A DNA stretch of 64,000 nucleotides from JBLHZY01 sp047631555 (GTDB lineage Bacteria; Pseudomonadota; Alphaproteobacteria; Rhodobacterales; Rhodobacteraceae): contig JBLHZY010000001.1 in assembly GCA_047631555.1 (NCBI GenBank), forward strand, positions 806,001-870,000. The letters run 5' to 3'. Shown piece by piece: positions 1-9,299 of the stretch. The position numbers and the translations under genes are program-made. Position 1 is the first letter of the stretch, and each line of letters begins with the position of its first letter. The notes below the pieces were generated by a model, which saw only the letters and a list, made by a program, of their open reading frames with translations, was not told where the DNA came from and did no database searches.

Positions 1-2
1 AC

Positions 3-677
3 GCCGACGTGCGCAAAGCCGTGGCCTATGCGGTTCCTTATGAGGACATTTTCCAAACCGCAGCCTATGGGCGCGGCACCCCGCTTTGGGGCGGCGAAAC
101 TGAGATCAACGATATCGCTTGGCCGCGCAAAACCCAGTACTATACCGATCTCGACAAAGCCCGCGAACATATGGCGAAATCGGGCTTCCCGGATGGTTTT
201 GAAGTGCCTTTGTCGATCAACCTTGGCTTGGCCTCATGGATGGAGCCTGCAGCGCTTCTCATTCAAGAAAACCTCGCCAAAATCGGCATCACAGCCACAA
301 TCGACAAAATCCCCGGCGCAAATTGGCGCACCGCCGCTTTGGTCGAAAAACGCCTCGCCCTGCATCTGGAAAACTTCGGCGGTTGGCTGAATACACCGGA
401 TTACTATTTCTTCTGGGCCTACCAGGAAGGGCATCTGTTTAACTCATCGAACTACCGCAATGACGAGGTAGAGGATCTGGTAAATGCAACGCTGCATATG
501 CCGATGGATGATCCCGAATACGCCCCAAAGATCAAACGCATGTTTGAGATCGTCCTTGAGGACCTGCCCCGCATCCCGCTCTATCAGCCTGCGCTGAACG
601 TGGCGACGCATGGGGCTGAGGGCTATGAGTTTTGGTTCCACCGCCAGCTTGATGTGCGCCCCTTGGCCGCAAGCTAA
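3..677 (+). CDS. ABC transporter, family 5 (peptide/opine-type) substrate-binding protein, C-terminal part
   Basis: The reading frame is already open at the window edge, so only the last ~224 codons are present. The remaining sequence fits the C-terminal lobe of DppA/OppA-type periplasmic binding proteins: it opens with a D-V-R-K-A-V-A-Y-A stretch typical of the family core ('vRqAiayAid'), has an FPDGFE segment, and ends with the 'RIPLYQP' region. It would capture a small ligand in the periplasm for the two permeases that follow 3 bp downstream. The ligand cannot be read from sequence. The allophanate hydrolase at the end of the operon hints at a nitrogen-containing compound (inference). The true start lies upstream of the window. 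Confidence 0.9.
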   Translation, partial: ADVRKAVAYAVPYEDIFQTAAYGRGTPLWGGETEINDIAWPRKTQYYTDLDKAREHMAKSGFPDGFEVPLSINLGLASWMEPAALLIQENLAKIGITATIDKIPGANWRTAALVEKRLALHLENFGGWLNTPDYYFFWAYQEGHLFNSSNYRNDEVEDLVNATLHMPMDDPEYAPKIKRMFEIVLEDLPRIPLYQPALNVATHGAEGYEFWFHRQLDVRPLAAS

Positions 678-680
678 AAC

Positions 681-1718
681 ATGAAAGCGTCCGCATACCC
701 GCGGCTGCGCGCAATCTCCTTGCGCGTGGCCCAATCAATTCCGGTGATTGTCGGCGTCGTGGTGATCAGCTTCCTGCTGACCCGCGCGCTGCCCGGCGAT
801 CCGGCGGTTTATTTTGCGGGCGCTGCTGCTGATGAGGCCTCAATCGAAGAGATCCGCATCGCATTGGGTCTGGATAAACCGCTGATCCAACAGTTTTTTA
901 TCTATGTCGGGGATTTGCTACAGGGGGATTTGGGCCAATCCATTTCAAGCGGTCAATCGGTGGCCAGTGACCTTGCCAACCGGCTGCCGGCGTCCCTTGA
1001 GCTCACCCTTACGGCCTTGTTGCTCTCTTGTGGCATCGCCATTCCGCTGGGCATTCTGGCCGCGACCCGCCCCGGATCTTGGATCGATCACCTGTGCCGC
1101 GTGTTGGTCACTGCGGGCGTCTCTTTGCCGACGTTTTTCACCGGCATTTTGCTAATCTATATCTTTTACTACCTGCTCGGCATTGCCCCATCGCCGATTG
1201 GGCGGCTGGATTTCATCTATCTTGATCCGGATCGAGTGACTGGCTTTTATCTGATTGATGCGGCCTTGATGGGCGATTGGGAAACATGGCTCGGCGCGGC
1301 CAAACAGCTGATCCTTCCGGCGATAACGCTGGCGCTTTTCACCCTTGCTCCGATTGCGCGTATGACCCGCGCCGCGATGCTAACCGCGCTTTCCTCTGAT
1401 TTTATCCGCACCGCGCGCGCCGCCGGATTGTCCAATCGAAAGGTGCTTTATGGCTATGCGTTTCGCAACGCTCTGCTCCCTGTCGTAACGACGCTTGGCA
1501 TGGTCTTTTCCTTTGCGCTTGGAGCAAATGTGCTGGTTGAGAAAGTCTTCGCCTGGCCCGGCATTGGATCCTATGCGGTCGAGGCGCTCGTGGTCTCGGA
1601 TTATGCGGCCGTGCAAGGATTTGTCCTTGCGATGGCGCTGCTGTTTGTCGGGCTCAATCTTGTCATCGACCTCCTCTATACGGTGATCGACCCGCGCATT
1701 GGATTTACCTCAAAATGA
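681..1718 (+). CDS. ABC transporter permease, DppB/OppB type
   Basis: 345 aa inner-membrane permease. It begins with a long hydrophobic segment (about residues 13-35), carries the family hallmark 'LPGDPA' right after TM1, and has several further membrane segments. The EAA loop, which contacts the ATPase, lies around residues 240-265 ('RTARAAGLSNRKVLYGYAFRN'-like region). It is the first of a heterodimeric permease pair. Its stop overlaps the next start in an ATGA arrangement (1715-1718), so the two permeases are translationally coupled. Three bases separate it from the binding-protein gene upstream. Function is secure at family level; the substrate is unknown. Confidence 0.93.
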   Translation: MKASAYPRLRAISLRVAQSIPVIVGVVVISFLLTRALPGDPAVYFAGAAADEASIEEIRIALGLDKPLIQQFFIYVGDLLQGDLGQSISSGQSVASDLANRLPASLELTLTALLLSCGIAIPLGILAATRPGSWIDHLCRVLVTAGVSLPTFFTGILLIYIFYYLLGIAPSPIGRLDFIYLDPDRVTGFYLIDAALMGDWETWLGAAKQLILPAITLALFTLAPIARMTRAAMLTALSSDFIRTARAAGLSNRKVLYGYAFRNALLPVVTTLGMVFSFALGANVLVEKVFAWPGIGSYAVEALVVSDYAAVQGFVLAMALLFVGLNLVIDLLYTVIDPRIGFTSK

Positions 1719-2629
1719 GCAATATCGGCACGGATGCGCCCGCAAAACCGCAAACAAACTCAGCGAATATTCCCCAGACAAAGTCGGCGGGAAAGTTCGA
1801 TCATTTCCTCTATGTCTTGCGCACAAATCCGGTGACGCTTCTGGCCTTTGTGATGTTTGCTTTGATCGTCCTCTCAGCAATCTTTGGCCCCGCGCTCGTC
1901 CCCTATGACCCTCTCCAAACCAATGCCTCAAACGCGCTCAATCCGCCGTCCTGGGATCACTGGTTTGGGACGGACAACGTTGGGCGCGACGTATTTTCGC
2001 GGGTCATCACGGCAACGAGATTGGATCTGTCGATCTCTATAGCGGCTGTGGCGCTTTCGTTTGTGATCGGGTCTTTTCTGGGCTGTATTGCCGGGTATTG
2101 GGGCGGCTGGCTCGATATCATTCTCAACCGAATTCTTGATACCATCATGGCCTTTCCGCTGTTTGTTTTGGCGATGGGAATCGTTGCCGCCCTTGGCAAC
2201 ACGATCGAAAATATCATCTATGCAACGGCGATCATCAATGTGCCCTTCTATGCCCGCCTTGTGCGCGCAGAGGTCAACATTCGCCGCCAAGCAGGCTTTG
2301 TCCAAGCGGCAAAACTGGCCGGAAACTCCGACATTCGCGTGCTCGCGATGCATATCTTTCCCAATGCTCTCCCGCCAATGATGGTTCAAGTTTCGCTCAA
2401 TCTTGGCTGGGCAATTTTGAATGCTGCGGGCCTGTCCTTCATCGGATTGGGCGTGCGTCCGCCGACGCCTGAATGGGGGATCATGGTCGCCGAGGGGGCA
2501 AATTTCATCGTCTCGGGCGAATGGTGGATGGCAGTTTTTCCGGGGCTTTGGCTGATGTTCGCGGTCTTCACCTTCAACCTGTTGGGCGATGGTTTGCGCG
2601 ACATTGTCGATCCACGTAAAAGGACTTGA
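1715..2629 (+). CDS. ABC transporter permease, DppC/OppC type
   Basis: 304 aa partner permease. The N-terminal ~30 residues are a polar cytoplasmic extension. The first membrane segment follows at about residues 40-62, then the family motif 'GTDNVGRDVFSRVI' (about 87-100), characteristic of DppC-like proteins. The EAA loop lies around residues 190-215, and the C-terminus contains the 'LSFIGLGVRPPTPEWG' signature. ATGA overlap with the upstream permease indicates co-translation. Together the two form the transmembrane channel of the importer. Confidence 0.93.
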   Translation: MSNIGTDAPAKPQTNSANIPQTKSAGKFDHFLYVLRTNPVTLLAFVMFALIVLSAIFGPALVPYDPLQTNASNALNPPSWDHWFGTDNVGRDVFSRVITATRLDLSISIAAVALSFVIGSFLGCIAGYWGGWLDIILNRILDTIMAFPLFVLAMGIVAALGNTIENIIYATAIINVPFYARLVRAEVNIRRQAGFVQAAKLAGNSDIRVLAMHIFPNALPPMMVQVSLNLGWAILNAAGLSFIGLGVRPPTPEWGIMVAEGANFIVSGEWWMAVFPGLWLMFAVFTFNLLGDGLRDIVDPRKRT

Positions 2630-2634
2630 GGGCA

Positions 2635-4266
2635 ATGCTGAGCGTCAAAGATCTTGCTGTTTCGTTCCAAACCCGCAGAGGCGAGGTCGATGCTGTGCGC
2701 GGGATCAGTTTTGAGCTTTCCAAGGGCGAAATCCTTGGAATTGTTGGCGAAAGCGGCTCTGGGAAATCGGTGACATCTTATGCGTTGATGCGTATTTTGG
2801 ATGCAGGCGGCATGATAAAGGCCGGCGAAGCGACCTATTCCGGCATTGACCTTCGGCGCGCCAAAGAGCGCGATATGTGCGATATCCGAGGTCGCGAAAT
2901 TTCGATGATTTTTCAGAATCCGCGCGCTGCACTCAACCCCATCCGCAAAGTCGGTCATCAGATCGAAGACGTGTTGCGCCAGCATTCCCGCGCCACCCGT
3001 TATGACGCCCGCAAAAAGGCCATAGACGCGCTTAAAGCTGTGCGCATCAATGACCCCGAAGCGCGCTACGAGGCCTATCCGTTTGAGCTTTCTGGCGGCA
3101 TGTGTCAGCGCATTGTTTGCGCAATTGCCCTGGCTTGCGATCCGCGCCTGTTGATCGCGGATGAGCCGACAACCGGCCTTGATATCACCACGCAAAAGGC
3201 GGTGATGGATCTCGTTCGTGACCTGATCCGCGCGCGCGATATGAGCAGCATTTTGATTACCCATGACCTTGGCCTTGCCGCGCAATATTGCGATCGCATC
3301 ATAGTGATGAAAGACGGCGAAATCGTCGAACAGGGCGATCCAGATCAGCTGTTTGGCGCCCCCCAACACCCCTATACGCGCAAACTTGTCGATGCGACGC
3401 CGCGCGTTGGCGAAAGCATTCGCAGCCTCTTACCGCCCCAAGAGCGGCGCGCCGAACCGGCGCATACCGTCCATGATCGGCCCCTGCTTGAAGTGCGCAA
3501 TCTGATCAAAACCTATCAAGGCAAATCCGGCCCGGTCCATGCGGTTAAGGGGATTTCCTTCACCATCAAACAAGGCCAAAGCGTTGGTCTTGTTGGGGAA
3601 AGCGGTTGCGGAAAATCCACGACATCGGAAATTCTTGTCCGTTTGATGGATGCAACCAGCGGCGACATCTTGTTTGACGGGCAAGATATCGCGGGCATCC
3701 CAGCCAAGGGCTTTGCGCGCAACCCGCGCCGCGCAGATATCCAAATGGTGTTTCAGGACGCCACCGACAGCCTCAATCCGCGCCACACCGCGCGCCAGAC
3801 CATTGGCGAACCTTTGCGCCGGCTCGCAGGGATGCGCGGCGCAAAACTGACCGCAAGGATCGAGGAATTGGCCGCTCTGGTCGGATTGCCATTGCCCCTT
3901 CTCGAGCGCTTTCCCCATCAGCTCTCTGGTGGCCAAAAGGCCCGCGTTGGGATCGCGCGCGCTGTGGCGCTTGAGCCAAAGTTTCTGATCCTTGACGAAC
4001 CCACTGCAGCGCTTGATGTCTCTATTCAGGCGGTCGTTTTGAACCTGTTGGTGGACCTGCGCGCCAAGCTTGGGATGAGCTATCTGTTTGTCAGCCATGA
4101 CCTGCATGTTGTGCGACTGCTTTGCGATCATGTGATCGTCATGAAGGATGGGGAAATCGTCGAAGAAGGCCCCGCCCAGGACGTCATGTCAAACCCGCAA
4201 AACGCCTATACAAAATCGTTGCTGTCCGCAGCCCCAAAGCCAACGGCACGTCGCCAAACTGCTTAA
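2635..4266 (+). CDS. ABC transporter ATP-binding protein, fused double ATPase (DppD-DppF type)
   Basis: 543 aa, two complete nucleotide-binding domains in one chain. Domain 1 has Walker A GESGSGKS near residue 40, signature 'LSGGM' and Walker B 'LLIADEP'. Domain 2 has Walker A GESGCGKS near residue 323, signature 'LSGGQ' and Walker B 'FLILDEP'. Each ends with the oligopeptide-type C-terminal extension ('PQHPYTRKLVDATP' and 'PQNAYTKSLLSAAP'). I chose ATG 2635 over an in-frame TTG at 2626 because a GAGG ribosome-binding site sits just before it and it gives the usual family N-terminus. It powers the permease pair just upstream. Confidence 0.93.
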   Translation: MLSVKDLAVSFQTRRGEVDAVRGISFELSKGEILGIVGESGSGKSVTSYALMRILDAGGMIKAGEATYSGIDLRRAKERDMCDIRGREISMIFQNPRAALNPIRKVGHQIEDVLRQHSRATRYDARKKAIDALKAVRINDPEARYEAYPFELSGGMCQRIVCAIALACDPRLLIADEPTTGLDITTQKAVMDLVRDLIRARDMSSILITHDLGLAAQYCDRIIVMKDGEIVEQGDPDQLFGAPQHPYTRKLVDATPRVGESIRSLLPPQERRAEPAHTVHDRPLLEVRNLIKTYQGKSGPVHAVKGISFTIKQGQSVGLVGESGCGKSTTSEILVRLMDATSGDILFDGQDIAGIPAKGFARNPRRADIQMVFQDATDSLNPRHTARQTIGEPLRRLAGMRGAKLTARIEELAALVGLPLPLLERFPHQLSGGQKARVGIARAVALEPKFLILDEPTAALDVSIQAVVLNLLVDLRAKLGMSYLFVSHDLHVVRLLCDHVIVMKDGEIVEEGPAQDVMSNPQNAYTKSLLSAAPKPTARRQTA

Positions 4267-4280
4267 ATATTCGGAGAATT

Positions 4281-6080
4281 ATGATGCTGAGCGATCTTCC
4301 CTTTACCCGCGCCGCCCTGACGCAGGCCTATGCCACAGGCACAAGCCCACTTGCCGTTATCGACGAGATTTTTGCACGGCTCGACGCAGTAAATGATCCG
4401 GGGATATTCATCCATCTGTGCGATCGCGACAGCCTGCGCGCTCAGGCAAAAGCGCTTGGTGCCTATGATCCGAGCCTGCCGTTATGGGGCATACCCTTTG
4501 CTGCAAAAGACAATATTGATGTCGCCGGGATCGAAACGACGGCCGCCTGCCCCGCCTATGCCTACACGCCCGAGGCGGATGCTTTTGTCATTGCAAAGCT
4601 GCGCGCTGCGGGTGCGCTTATGATTGGCAAAACCAATCTTGATCAGTTTGCAACCGGCCTTGTGGGCGTGCGAACCCCCTACGGCGCGCCGCTAAACTCG
4701 GTAGATCCCTTGATCGTTCCGGGCGGATCATCGGGCGGTTCTGGCGTTATTGTCGGCCACGGCATTGTGACCTTCTCGCTTGGAACGGATACGGCAGGAT
4801 CAGGCCGTGTCCCGGCCGCGCTGAACAATATTGTTGGGCTCAAACCAACCCTTGGCGCGCTCTCTGCGACGGGCGTCGTTCCGGCCTGCCGCACTTTGGA
4901 TACGATATCGATCTTTGCGCTGACGGTTGAGGATGCCTATGCGGCCTTCGCGGTTGCGCGCGGCTTTGATGCAGCAGACGCCTATTCCAAACCCCTGCCC
5001 CATGAAGCCCTGAGCGCGGCACCTGCGCAATTGCGGGTTGGCGTTCCGGATGCAGCCTCAATCGAATTCTTTGGCGACGACATCCAAAAAGCCGCCTTTG
5101 CGCGCGACATCGCCCTGCTGGAAGCAAGCGGCGCAAAGATCGACTACATCGATTTTGAGCCGCTCTATGCCATCGCGCGCATGCTCTATGAGGGCGCATG
5201 GGTTGCCGAGCGCTATACGGTTATTCAGGAATTGCTCGCCCAAGACCCAGACGCCGTATTTCCCGTTACCCGCCAGATCATTACCCATGCCGAATCCATG
5301 TCCGCCGCCGACGCCTTTCGCGGCATATACCGGCTTGCAGACCTAAAGCGCGCCGCAGAGCCGATGCTTGAAAAGCTTGATATGCTCTGTGTTCCGACCA
5401 TTCCGACCTTCTATTCCGTTGCTGATCTCAACGCCGATCCCGTAACGCCCAACTCGAATTTTGGCACCTATACCAATTTCGTCAACTTGCTTGATATGTG
5501 CGGCATTGCTGTGCCGACAGCGCCAAGAAGCGACGCGCGCCCCGGCAGCGTCACCCTGCTTGCCGCCGCTGGCCAAGACGCAAAAGTGGCGGCTGTTGCG
5601 CGCCTCTTTGAAGCGGGGTGCGCGCGCAATATGGGCGCAACGGCGCATGCATTGCCCGCTCCGGCACCTCTCCCAGAACCGGCCACTGAGACGATCGAAT
5701 TGGCCGTGTGCGGCGCGCATATGTCGGATCTCCCGCTGAATTGGCAGCTGACGGATCTTGGTGCGCGCTTTGTGCGAAAGGCGCAAACCGCGGCGCAATA
5801 CCAGTTTTACGCGCTGGCTGGTGGCCCGCCTGCCCGCCCCGGCCTTGTGCGATCCGACGCGCCCCAAGCCGCCGCAATCTCGCTTGAGATTTGGTCGATG
5901 CCAAAGGCCGGTGTTGGCGCGTTTCTAGAGGGTATTCCGGCGCCGCTCGGGCTTGGATCGATCGAGTTATCCGATAAGACTTGGGTCAAAGGATTTATCT
6001 GCGAGGCCAGCGGCATCAAAGGCGCAACGGAGATTTCTCATCTTGGCGATTGGCGTAAATTCCTGTCTCAAGCTGGCTGA
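4281..6080 (+). CDS. atzF: allophanate hydrolase (amidase-family)
   Basis: 599 aa. It hydrolyses allophanate (N-carboxyurea) to ammonium and bicarbonate. The N-terminal amidase-signature domain (about residues 1-450) shows the Ser-cisSer-Lys triad: K76 in AAKDN, S150 in GGSSGG, S174 in GTDTAGSGR. The C-terminal ~120 residues match the extra AtzF domain, for example 'GAHMSDLPLNWQL', 'APLGLGSIEL' and 'GFICEA'. That domain separates AtzF from plain amidases. The start ATG 4281 follows GGAG by about 5 bases; reading the frame further upstream would overlap the ATPase gene. It lies 14 bp after the ABC ATPase, so it is probably the last gene of the transporter operon. No urea carboxylase or biuret hydrolase is visible nearby. 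Confidence 0.92.
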   Translation: MMLSDLPFTRAALTQAYATGTSPLAVIDEIFARLDAVNDPGIFIHLCDRDSLRAQAKALGAYDPSLPLWGIPFAAKDNIDVAGIETTAACPAYAYTPEADAFVIAKLRAAGALMIGKTNLDQFATGLVGVRTPYGAPLNSVDPLIVPGGSSGGSGVIVGHGIVTFSLGTDTAGSGRVPAALNNIVGLKPTLGALSATGVVPACRTLDTISIFALTVEDAYAAFAVARGFDAADAYSKPLPHEALSAAPAQLRVGVPDAASIEFFGDDIQKAAFARDIALLEASGAKIDYIDFEPLYAIARMLYEGAWVAERYTVIQELLAQDPDAVFPVTRQIITHAESMSAADAFRGIYRLADLKRAAEPMLEKLDMLCVPTIPTFYSVADLNADPVTPNSNFGTYTNFVNLLDMCGIAVPTAPRSDARPGSVTLLAAAGQDAKVAAVARLFEAGCARNMGATAHALPAPAPLPEPATETIELAVCGAHMSDLPLNWQLTDLGARFVRKAQTAAQYQFYALAGGPPARPGLVRSDAPQAAAISLEIWSMPKAGVGAFLEGIPAPLGLGSIELSDKTWVKGFICEASGIKGATEISHLGDWRKFLSQAG

Positions 6081-6144
6081 ACGCCCGATGTAAGAAGCCC
6101 CATGCAATCAAAGCGCGCTGTACACCACCCAAAAGCATAAGCAG

Positions 6145-6170
6145 CCGCGCGCGGCCTGAAAAGCGCGCGG
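6145..6170. terminator. possible hairpin between convergent atzF and copA
   Basis: An 8-bp perfect inverted repeat CCGCGCGC / GCGCGCGG with a 10-base loop lies between the two convergent genes. It has no clear T-run on either side, so termination is plausible from position but not proven. Confidence 0.35.
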
Positions 6171-6206
6171 ATTTGCGCATTTGGGCGCCGCCAAACGCGG
6201 ATCATG

Positions 6207-8681
6207 TCACTTGGGCGCCAGCGGTGTTTCGTCCATCAAAGGCGCAACCCGGCGCAAGCGCAGCGCATTGCTCAACACAAAGACCGAGCTAAGCGCCATG
6301 GCCCCCGCCGCCAAAACCGGCGAGAGCAACACCCCAAAAGCAGGATAAAGCACGCCCGCCGCCACCGGAATAAGCGCTGCATTATAGCCAAAGGCCCAGA
6401 AGAGGTTTTGCTTGATATTGCTCATGGTGCGCCGCGACACCTCAATGGCGTTGACCACGCCGCGCAGATCGCCTGACATCAGCACCACATCCGCGCTTTC
6501 AATCGCAACATCCGTGCCCGTGCCGATGGCTATGCCAACGTCAGCCGAGGCAAGCGCAGGCGCATCATTGATCCCATCGCCGACAAAGGCGATTTTGCCA
6601 TGTTTGCGCAGATCATTTAGGGCCGCGACTTTGCCTTCGGGCAGCACGCCTGCAATGATGTGATCAATGCCGATTTCGCGACCAATGGCCTGGGCAGTTT
6701 CGAGTTTGTCGCCGGTAATCATCGCAACTTTAAGCCCTTGGGCATGCAGCGCGGCAATGGCGGCGCGGCTCGCTGGCTTGACCGGATCCGCAACGCCAAT
6801 AACGGCCGCGATCTTTCCATCAATGGCGGCAAAAAGCGCCGTGCGCCCCTTGAGCGCCAGCTCGGTTTCGATTTTGGCAAGCGCGCCAGTATCGATCCCT
6901 TCGCGCGCCATAAGACGATCCGCACCGACCAAAACCTCAACCCCCTCAACAAGCGCGCGCGCGCCAAATCCGGTGATCGAGGTGAAATCCTGCGCGCTCA
7001 TCTCAGGCGCATTTTCGGCCCGCGCGCCGCGCACAATCGCCTCGGCAATCGGATGTTCCGAGCGCGCCTCAACAGCGGCAACATAAGAAAGGACATCCCC
7101 GCGATTGCGCCCCTCAGCAACGATCAAATCGGTCAGCTCGGGGCGGCCCATAGTGACGGTTCCGGTCTTGTCGAGCGCGACAACAGCAACGCCGCTAAGC
7201 CCTTGAAGCGCATCCCCTTTTCGAAACAAAACCCCCATTTCCGCCGCCCGTCCAGTCCCGACCATAATCGAGGTTGGCGTGGCAAGCCCCATCGCACAGG
7301 GGCAAGCTATAATGAGAACCGAGACCCCTGCAACCAGCGCGTAAGTCAGCGCCGGACTTGGGCCAAACAACAGCCAAACAAAGATCGTCAATAGCGCAAG
7401 CCCCATCACCGCAGGTACGAACCAAAGGGTGATCCGATCGACCATTCCTTGGATCGGCAATTTCGCGCCCTGCGCCTCTTCGACCATGCTGATAATTTGC
7501 GACAGGGTCGTATCAGACCCGACCCGCGTTGCGCGAAATGTAATGCTGCCTTGGCCGTTTACCGTCCCGCCCGTGACCGCATCGCCCGCAGCCTTCGAAA
7601 CGGGCAGCGGCTCGCCAGTGATCATGCTTTCATCAATGTGGCTGGTGCCCTCAGTGACCTCGCCATCAACCGCAAGCCGCTCGCCGGGGCGCACCACAAT
7701 CAAATCGCCAATACGCAACGCATCGATGTCGACCTCGACCAAAACCCCATCGCGCATCACCTGCGCCGTTTGCGCCTGAAGCGACAAAAGCTTCTGAATG
7801 GCCGCCCCCGTGCGCCCCTTGGCCCGCGCCTCGAGCCAACGCCCGATAAGGATCAAAACAACAATGACCGCCGCTGCCTCAAAATAGACCGCACGCACCT
7901 CATCAGGCATCAAACCGGGTAGAAATGTCGCCACAACGGAATAGGCATAAGCCGCCCCCGTCCCAACGGCGACAAGGCTGTTCATATCCGGCGCGCCTTT
8001 GAAAAGCGCCGGAAAGCCCTTGAGATAGAACTGCCGCCCGGGACCAATCAAAACAGCCGTGGTCAGCACAAATTGAATAAACCAGCTGGCCTGATGGCCA
8101 ATCGTCGCCCCGATAAACATGTGAACCGCTGGGATCAGATGCCCGCCCATCTCCATCAAAAATACCGGCAAGGCCAAGGCCGCCGCAAAGGCCACACGGC
8201 GCGCAAGCCCCCGCGCCTCTTCTTCTTTACGCTGCGCGCGATCCTTGGTTTCTGCCGCCTCGGCCACACGCGCCGGATAGCCCGCATCCGTTGCCGCGCG
8301 AAGGATCGTCGAGATATCCACCGCCCCTTCCAAAAAGCTTACCCGCGCCGTCTCGGAGGCGAGATTTACATTGACCTCAAGCACCCCATCCACAGCCGAC
8401 AGCGCCTTATCAACCCGCCCAACACAAGAGGCGCATGTCATCGCCTCGATATTCAAAACAACAGTCGCCTTGCGCGCCGGATAGCCAAGATCCGCCAGCT
8501 TTTGCGCAACTTCGGGCAATTTATCCGCGCGGCTCAGCTCAAATCGCGCCGTCTCGGAGGCCAAGTTCACCGCGACATTCGCAACCCCCTCAAGCGTCGA
8601 CAATTCACGATCCACACGCCCCACACAAGAGGCGCAAGTCATGCCATTGATTGAAAGGGTGAAGGAATTTGGCGCGGTCAT
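6207..8681 (-). CDS. copA: copper-exporting P1B-type ATPase
   Basis: 824 aa. It pumps Cu(I) out of the cytoplasm. In order: two N-terminal heavy-metal-associated domains each with MTCASC (about residues 14 and 81), eight expected membrane helices, the metal-binding CPC motif in 'IIACPCAMGLATP', phosphorylation site DKTGT, and 'GDGINDAPALA' in the hinge. The start at 8681 is set by a strong AGGAGG site immediately upstream. An in-frame ATG at 8714 would fall on the -10 element of the promoter, so it is rejected. Transcribed from a CueR-type promoter (8712-8742), divergent from the copZ-like gene. Confidence 0.95.
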   Translation of the reverse strand: MTAPNSFTLSINGMTCASCVGRVDRELSTLEGVANVAVNLASETARFELSRADKLPEVAQKLADLGYPARKATVVLNIEAMTCASCVGRVDKALSAVDGVLEVNVNLASETARVSFLEGAVDISTILRAATDAGYPARVAEAAETKDRAQRKEEEARGLARRVAFAAALALPVFLMEMGGHLIPAVHMFIGATIGHQASWFIQFVLTTAVLIGPGRQFYLKGFPALFKGAPDMNSLVAVGTGAAYAYSVVATFLPGLMPDEVRAVYFEAAAVIVVLILIGRWLEARAKGRTGAAIQKLLSLQAQTAQVMRDGVLVEVDIDALRIGDLIVVRPGERLAVDGEVTEGTSHIDESMITGEPLPVSKAAGDAVTGGTVNGQGSITFRATRVGSDTTLSQIISMVEEAQGAKLPIQGMVDRITLWFVPAVMGLALLTIFVWLLFGPSPALTYALVAGVSVLIIACPCAMGLATPTSIMVGTGRAAEMGVLFRKGDALQGLSGVAVVALDKTGTVTMGRPELTDLIVAEGRNRGDVLSYVAAVEARSEHPIAEAIVRGARAENAPEMSAQDFTSITGFGARALVEGVEVLVGADRLMAREGIDTGALAKIETELALKGRTALFAAIDGKIAAVIGVADPVKPASRAAIAALHAQGLKVAMITGDKLETAQAIGREIGIDHIIAGVLPEGKVAALNDLRKHGKIAFVGDGINDAPALASADVGIAIGTGTDVAIESADVVLMSGDLRGVVNAIEVSRRTMSNIKQNLFWAFGYNAALIPVAAGVLYPAFGVLLSPVLAAGAMALSSVFVLSNALRLRRVAPLMDETPLAPK

Positions 8682-8711
8682 GGCGGCCTCCTGAAAACTG
8701 CTTGAACTCAG

Positions 8712-8742
8712 CATCTAATGCCTCCAGTTGCTGGAAGGTCAA
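8712..8742 (-). promoter_or_regulatory. CueR-type promoter/operator of copA
   Basis: Read on the minus strand: -35 TTGACC (8737-8742), a 19-bp spacer (8718-8736) and -10 TAGATG (8712-8717). The spacer holds the dyad CCTTCCAGCAACTGGAGG (8721-8738). An over-long 19-bp spacer with CCTTCC...GGAGG symmetry is the known design of MerR/CueR-activated copper promoters. The match is read by eye. Confidence 0.8.
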
Positions 8743-8852
8743 GAAAGAAGCGCGAATATTCTGCGCAAAGGGATTTTGATGCGTTTTGCGGGTAATCTTC
8801 TGAGTTTCCTTGGAATGTGAGCGGAATTTTTGCGCAGTGCCCAAGCGCCCTC

Positions 8853-8883
8853 TTGACCTTCCCCCAGCTGGAAACCCTACATC
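8853..8883 (+). promoter_or_regulatory. CueR-type promoter/operator of the copZ-like gene
   Basis: Plus strand: -35 TTGACC (8853-8858), 19-bp spacer (8859-8877) with CCTTCC...GGAAAC symmetry, -10 TACATC (8878-8883). It has the same architecture as the copA promoter on the other strand, so both genes should respond to the same copper-sensing MerR-family activator. Confidence 0.78.
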
Positions 8884-8937
8884 TCGATCAAACAGCATTC
8901 GGCCATAAACATGCGACCAGACCCAAGGAGACCCCAA

Positions 8938-9138
8938 ATGAAATTCAACGTGCCCGACATGAGCTGCGGCCATTGCACCAGCGCCATCGAAAACGCGATC
9001 AAACAAGCCGACAGCGCCGCCAACGTCGCCTGCGATCTGGCGGAACATACGGTCTCGGTCCAAAGCGCTCTGCCGCGCGAAACACTGGCAACAATTCTGC
9101 AAAACGCTGGCTACCCAAGCACGCCCGTCGCGGCCTAA
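8938..9138 (+). CDS. copZ: heavy-metal-associated domain protein, CopZ-like copper chaperone
   Basis: 66 aa, a single HMA domain with metal-binding MSCGHC at about residues 9-14 and the usual beta-alpha-beta-beta-alpha-beta length. It would carry Cu(I) to CopA in the cytoplasm. I chose ATG 8938 because AAGGAG lies just upstream; an in-frame ATG at 8911 has no such site. It is divergent from copA and has its own CueR-type promoter, which supports the copper role. A mercury or other soft-metal chaperone is possible but less likely. Confidence 0.88.
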   Translation: MKFNVPDMSCGHCTSAIENAIKQADSAANVACDLAEHTVSVQSALPRETLATILQNAGYPSTPVAA

Positions 9139-9299
9139 AGGCGCGGCCAGCAGAGCATATTGAAGCGCTCAGCCGGTTCGCAACCGGGATTTTTCGCAAA
9201 CGACAAACCCCGCCCCTCAAGCCAAGATCGCCCAACCATTCTGCCGCGCAGATCAGCGCGCGGTTGAATTGTAGGGCCACTCTGGCTAGCGTTACATTC

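Noticed and set aside
8682..8714. Longer CopA N-terminus from ATG 8714
   Set aside because: That ATG overlaps the -10 element of the copA promoter, and AGGAGG points to 8681.
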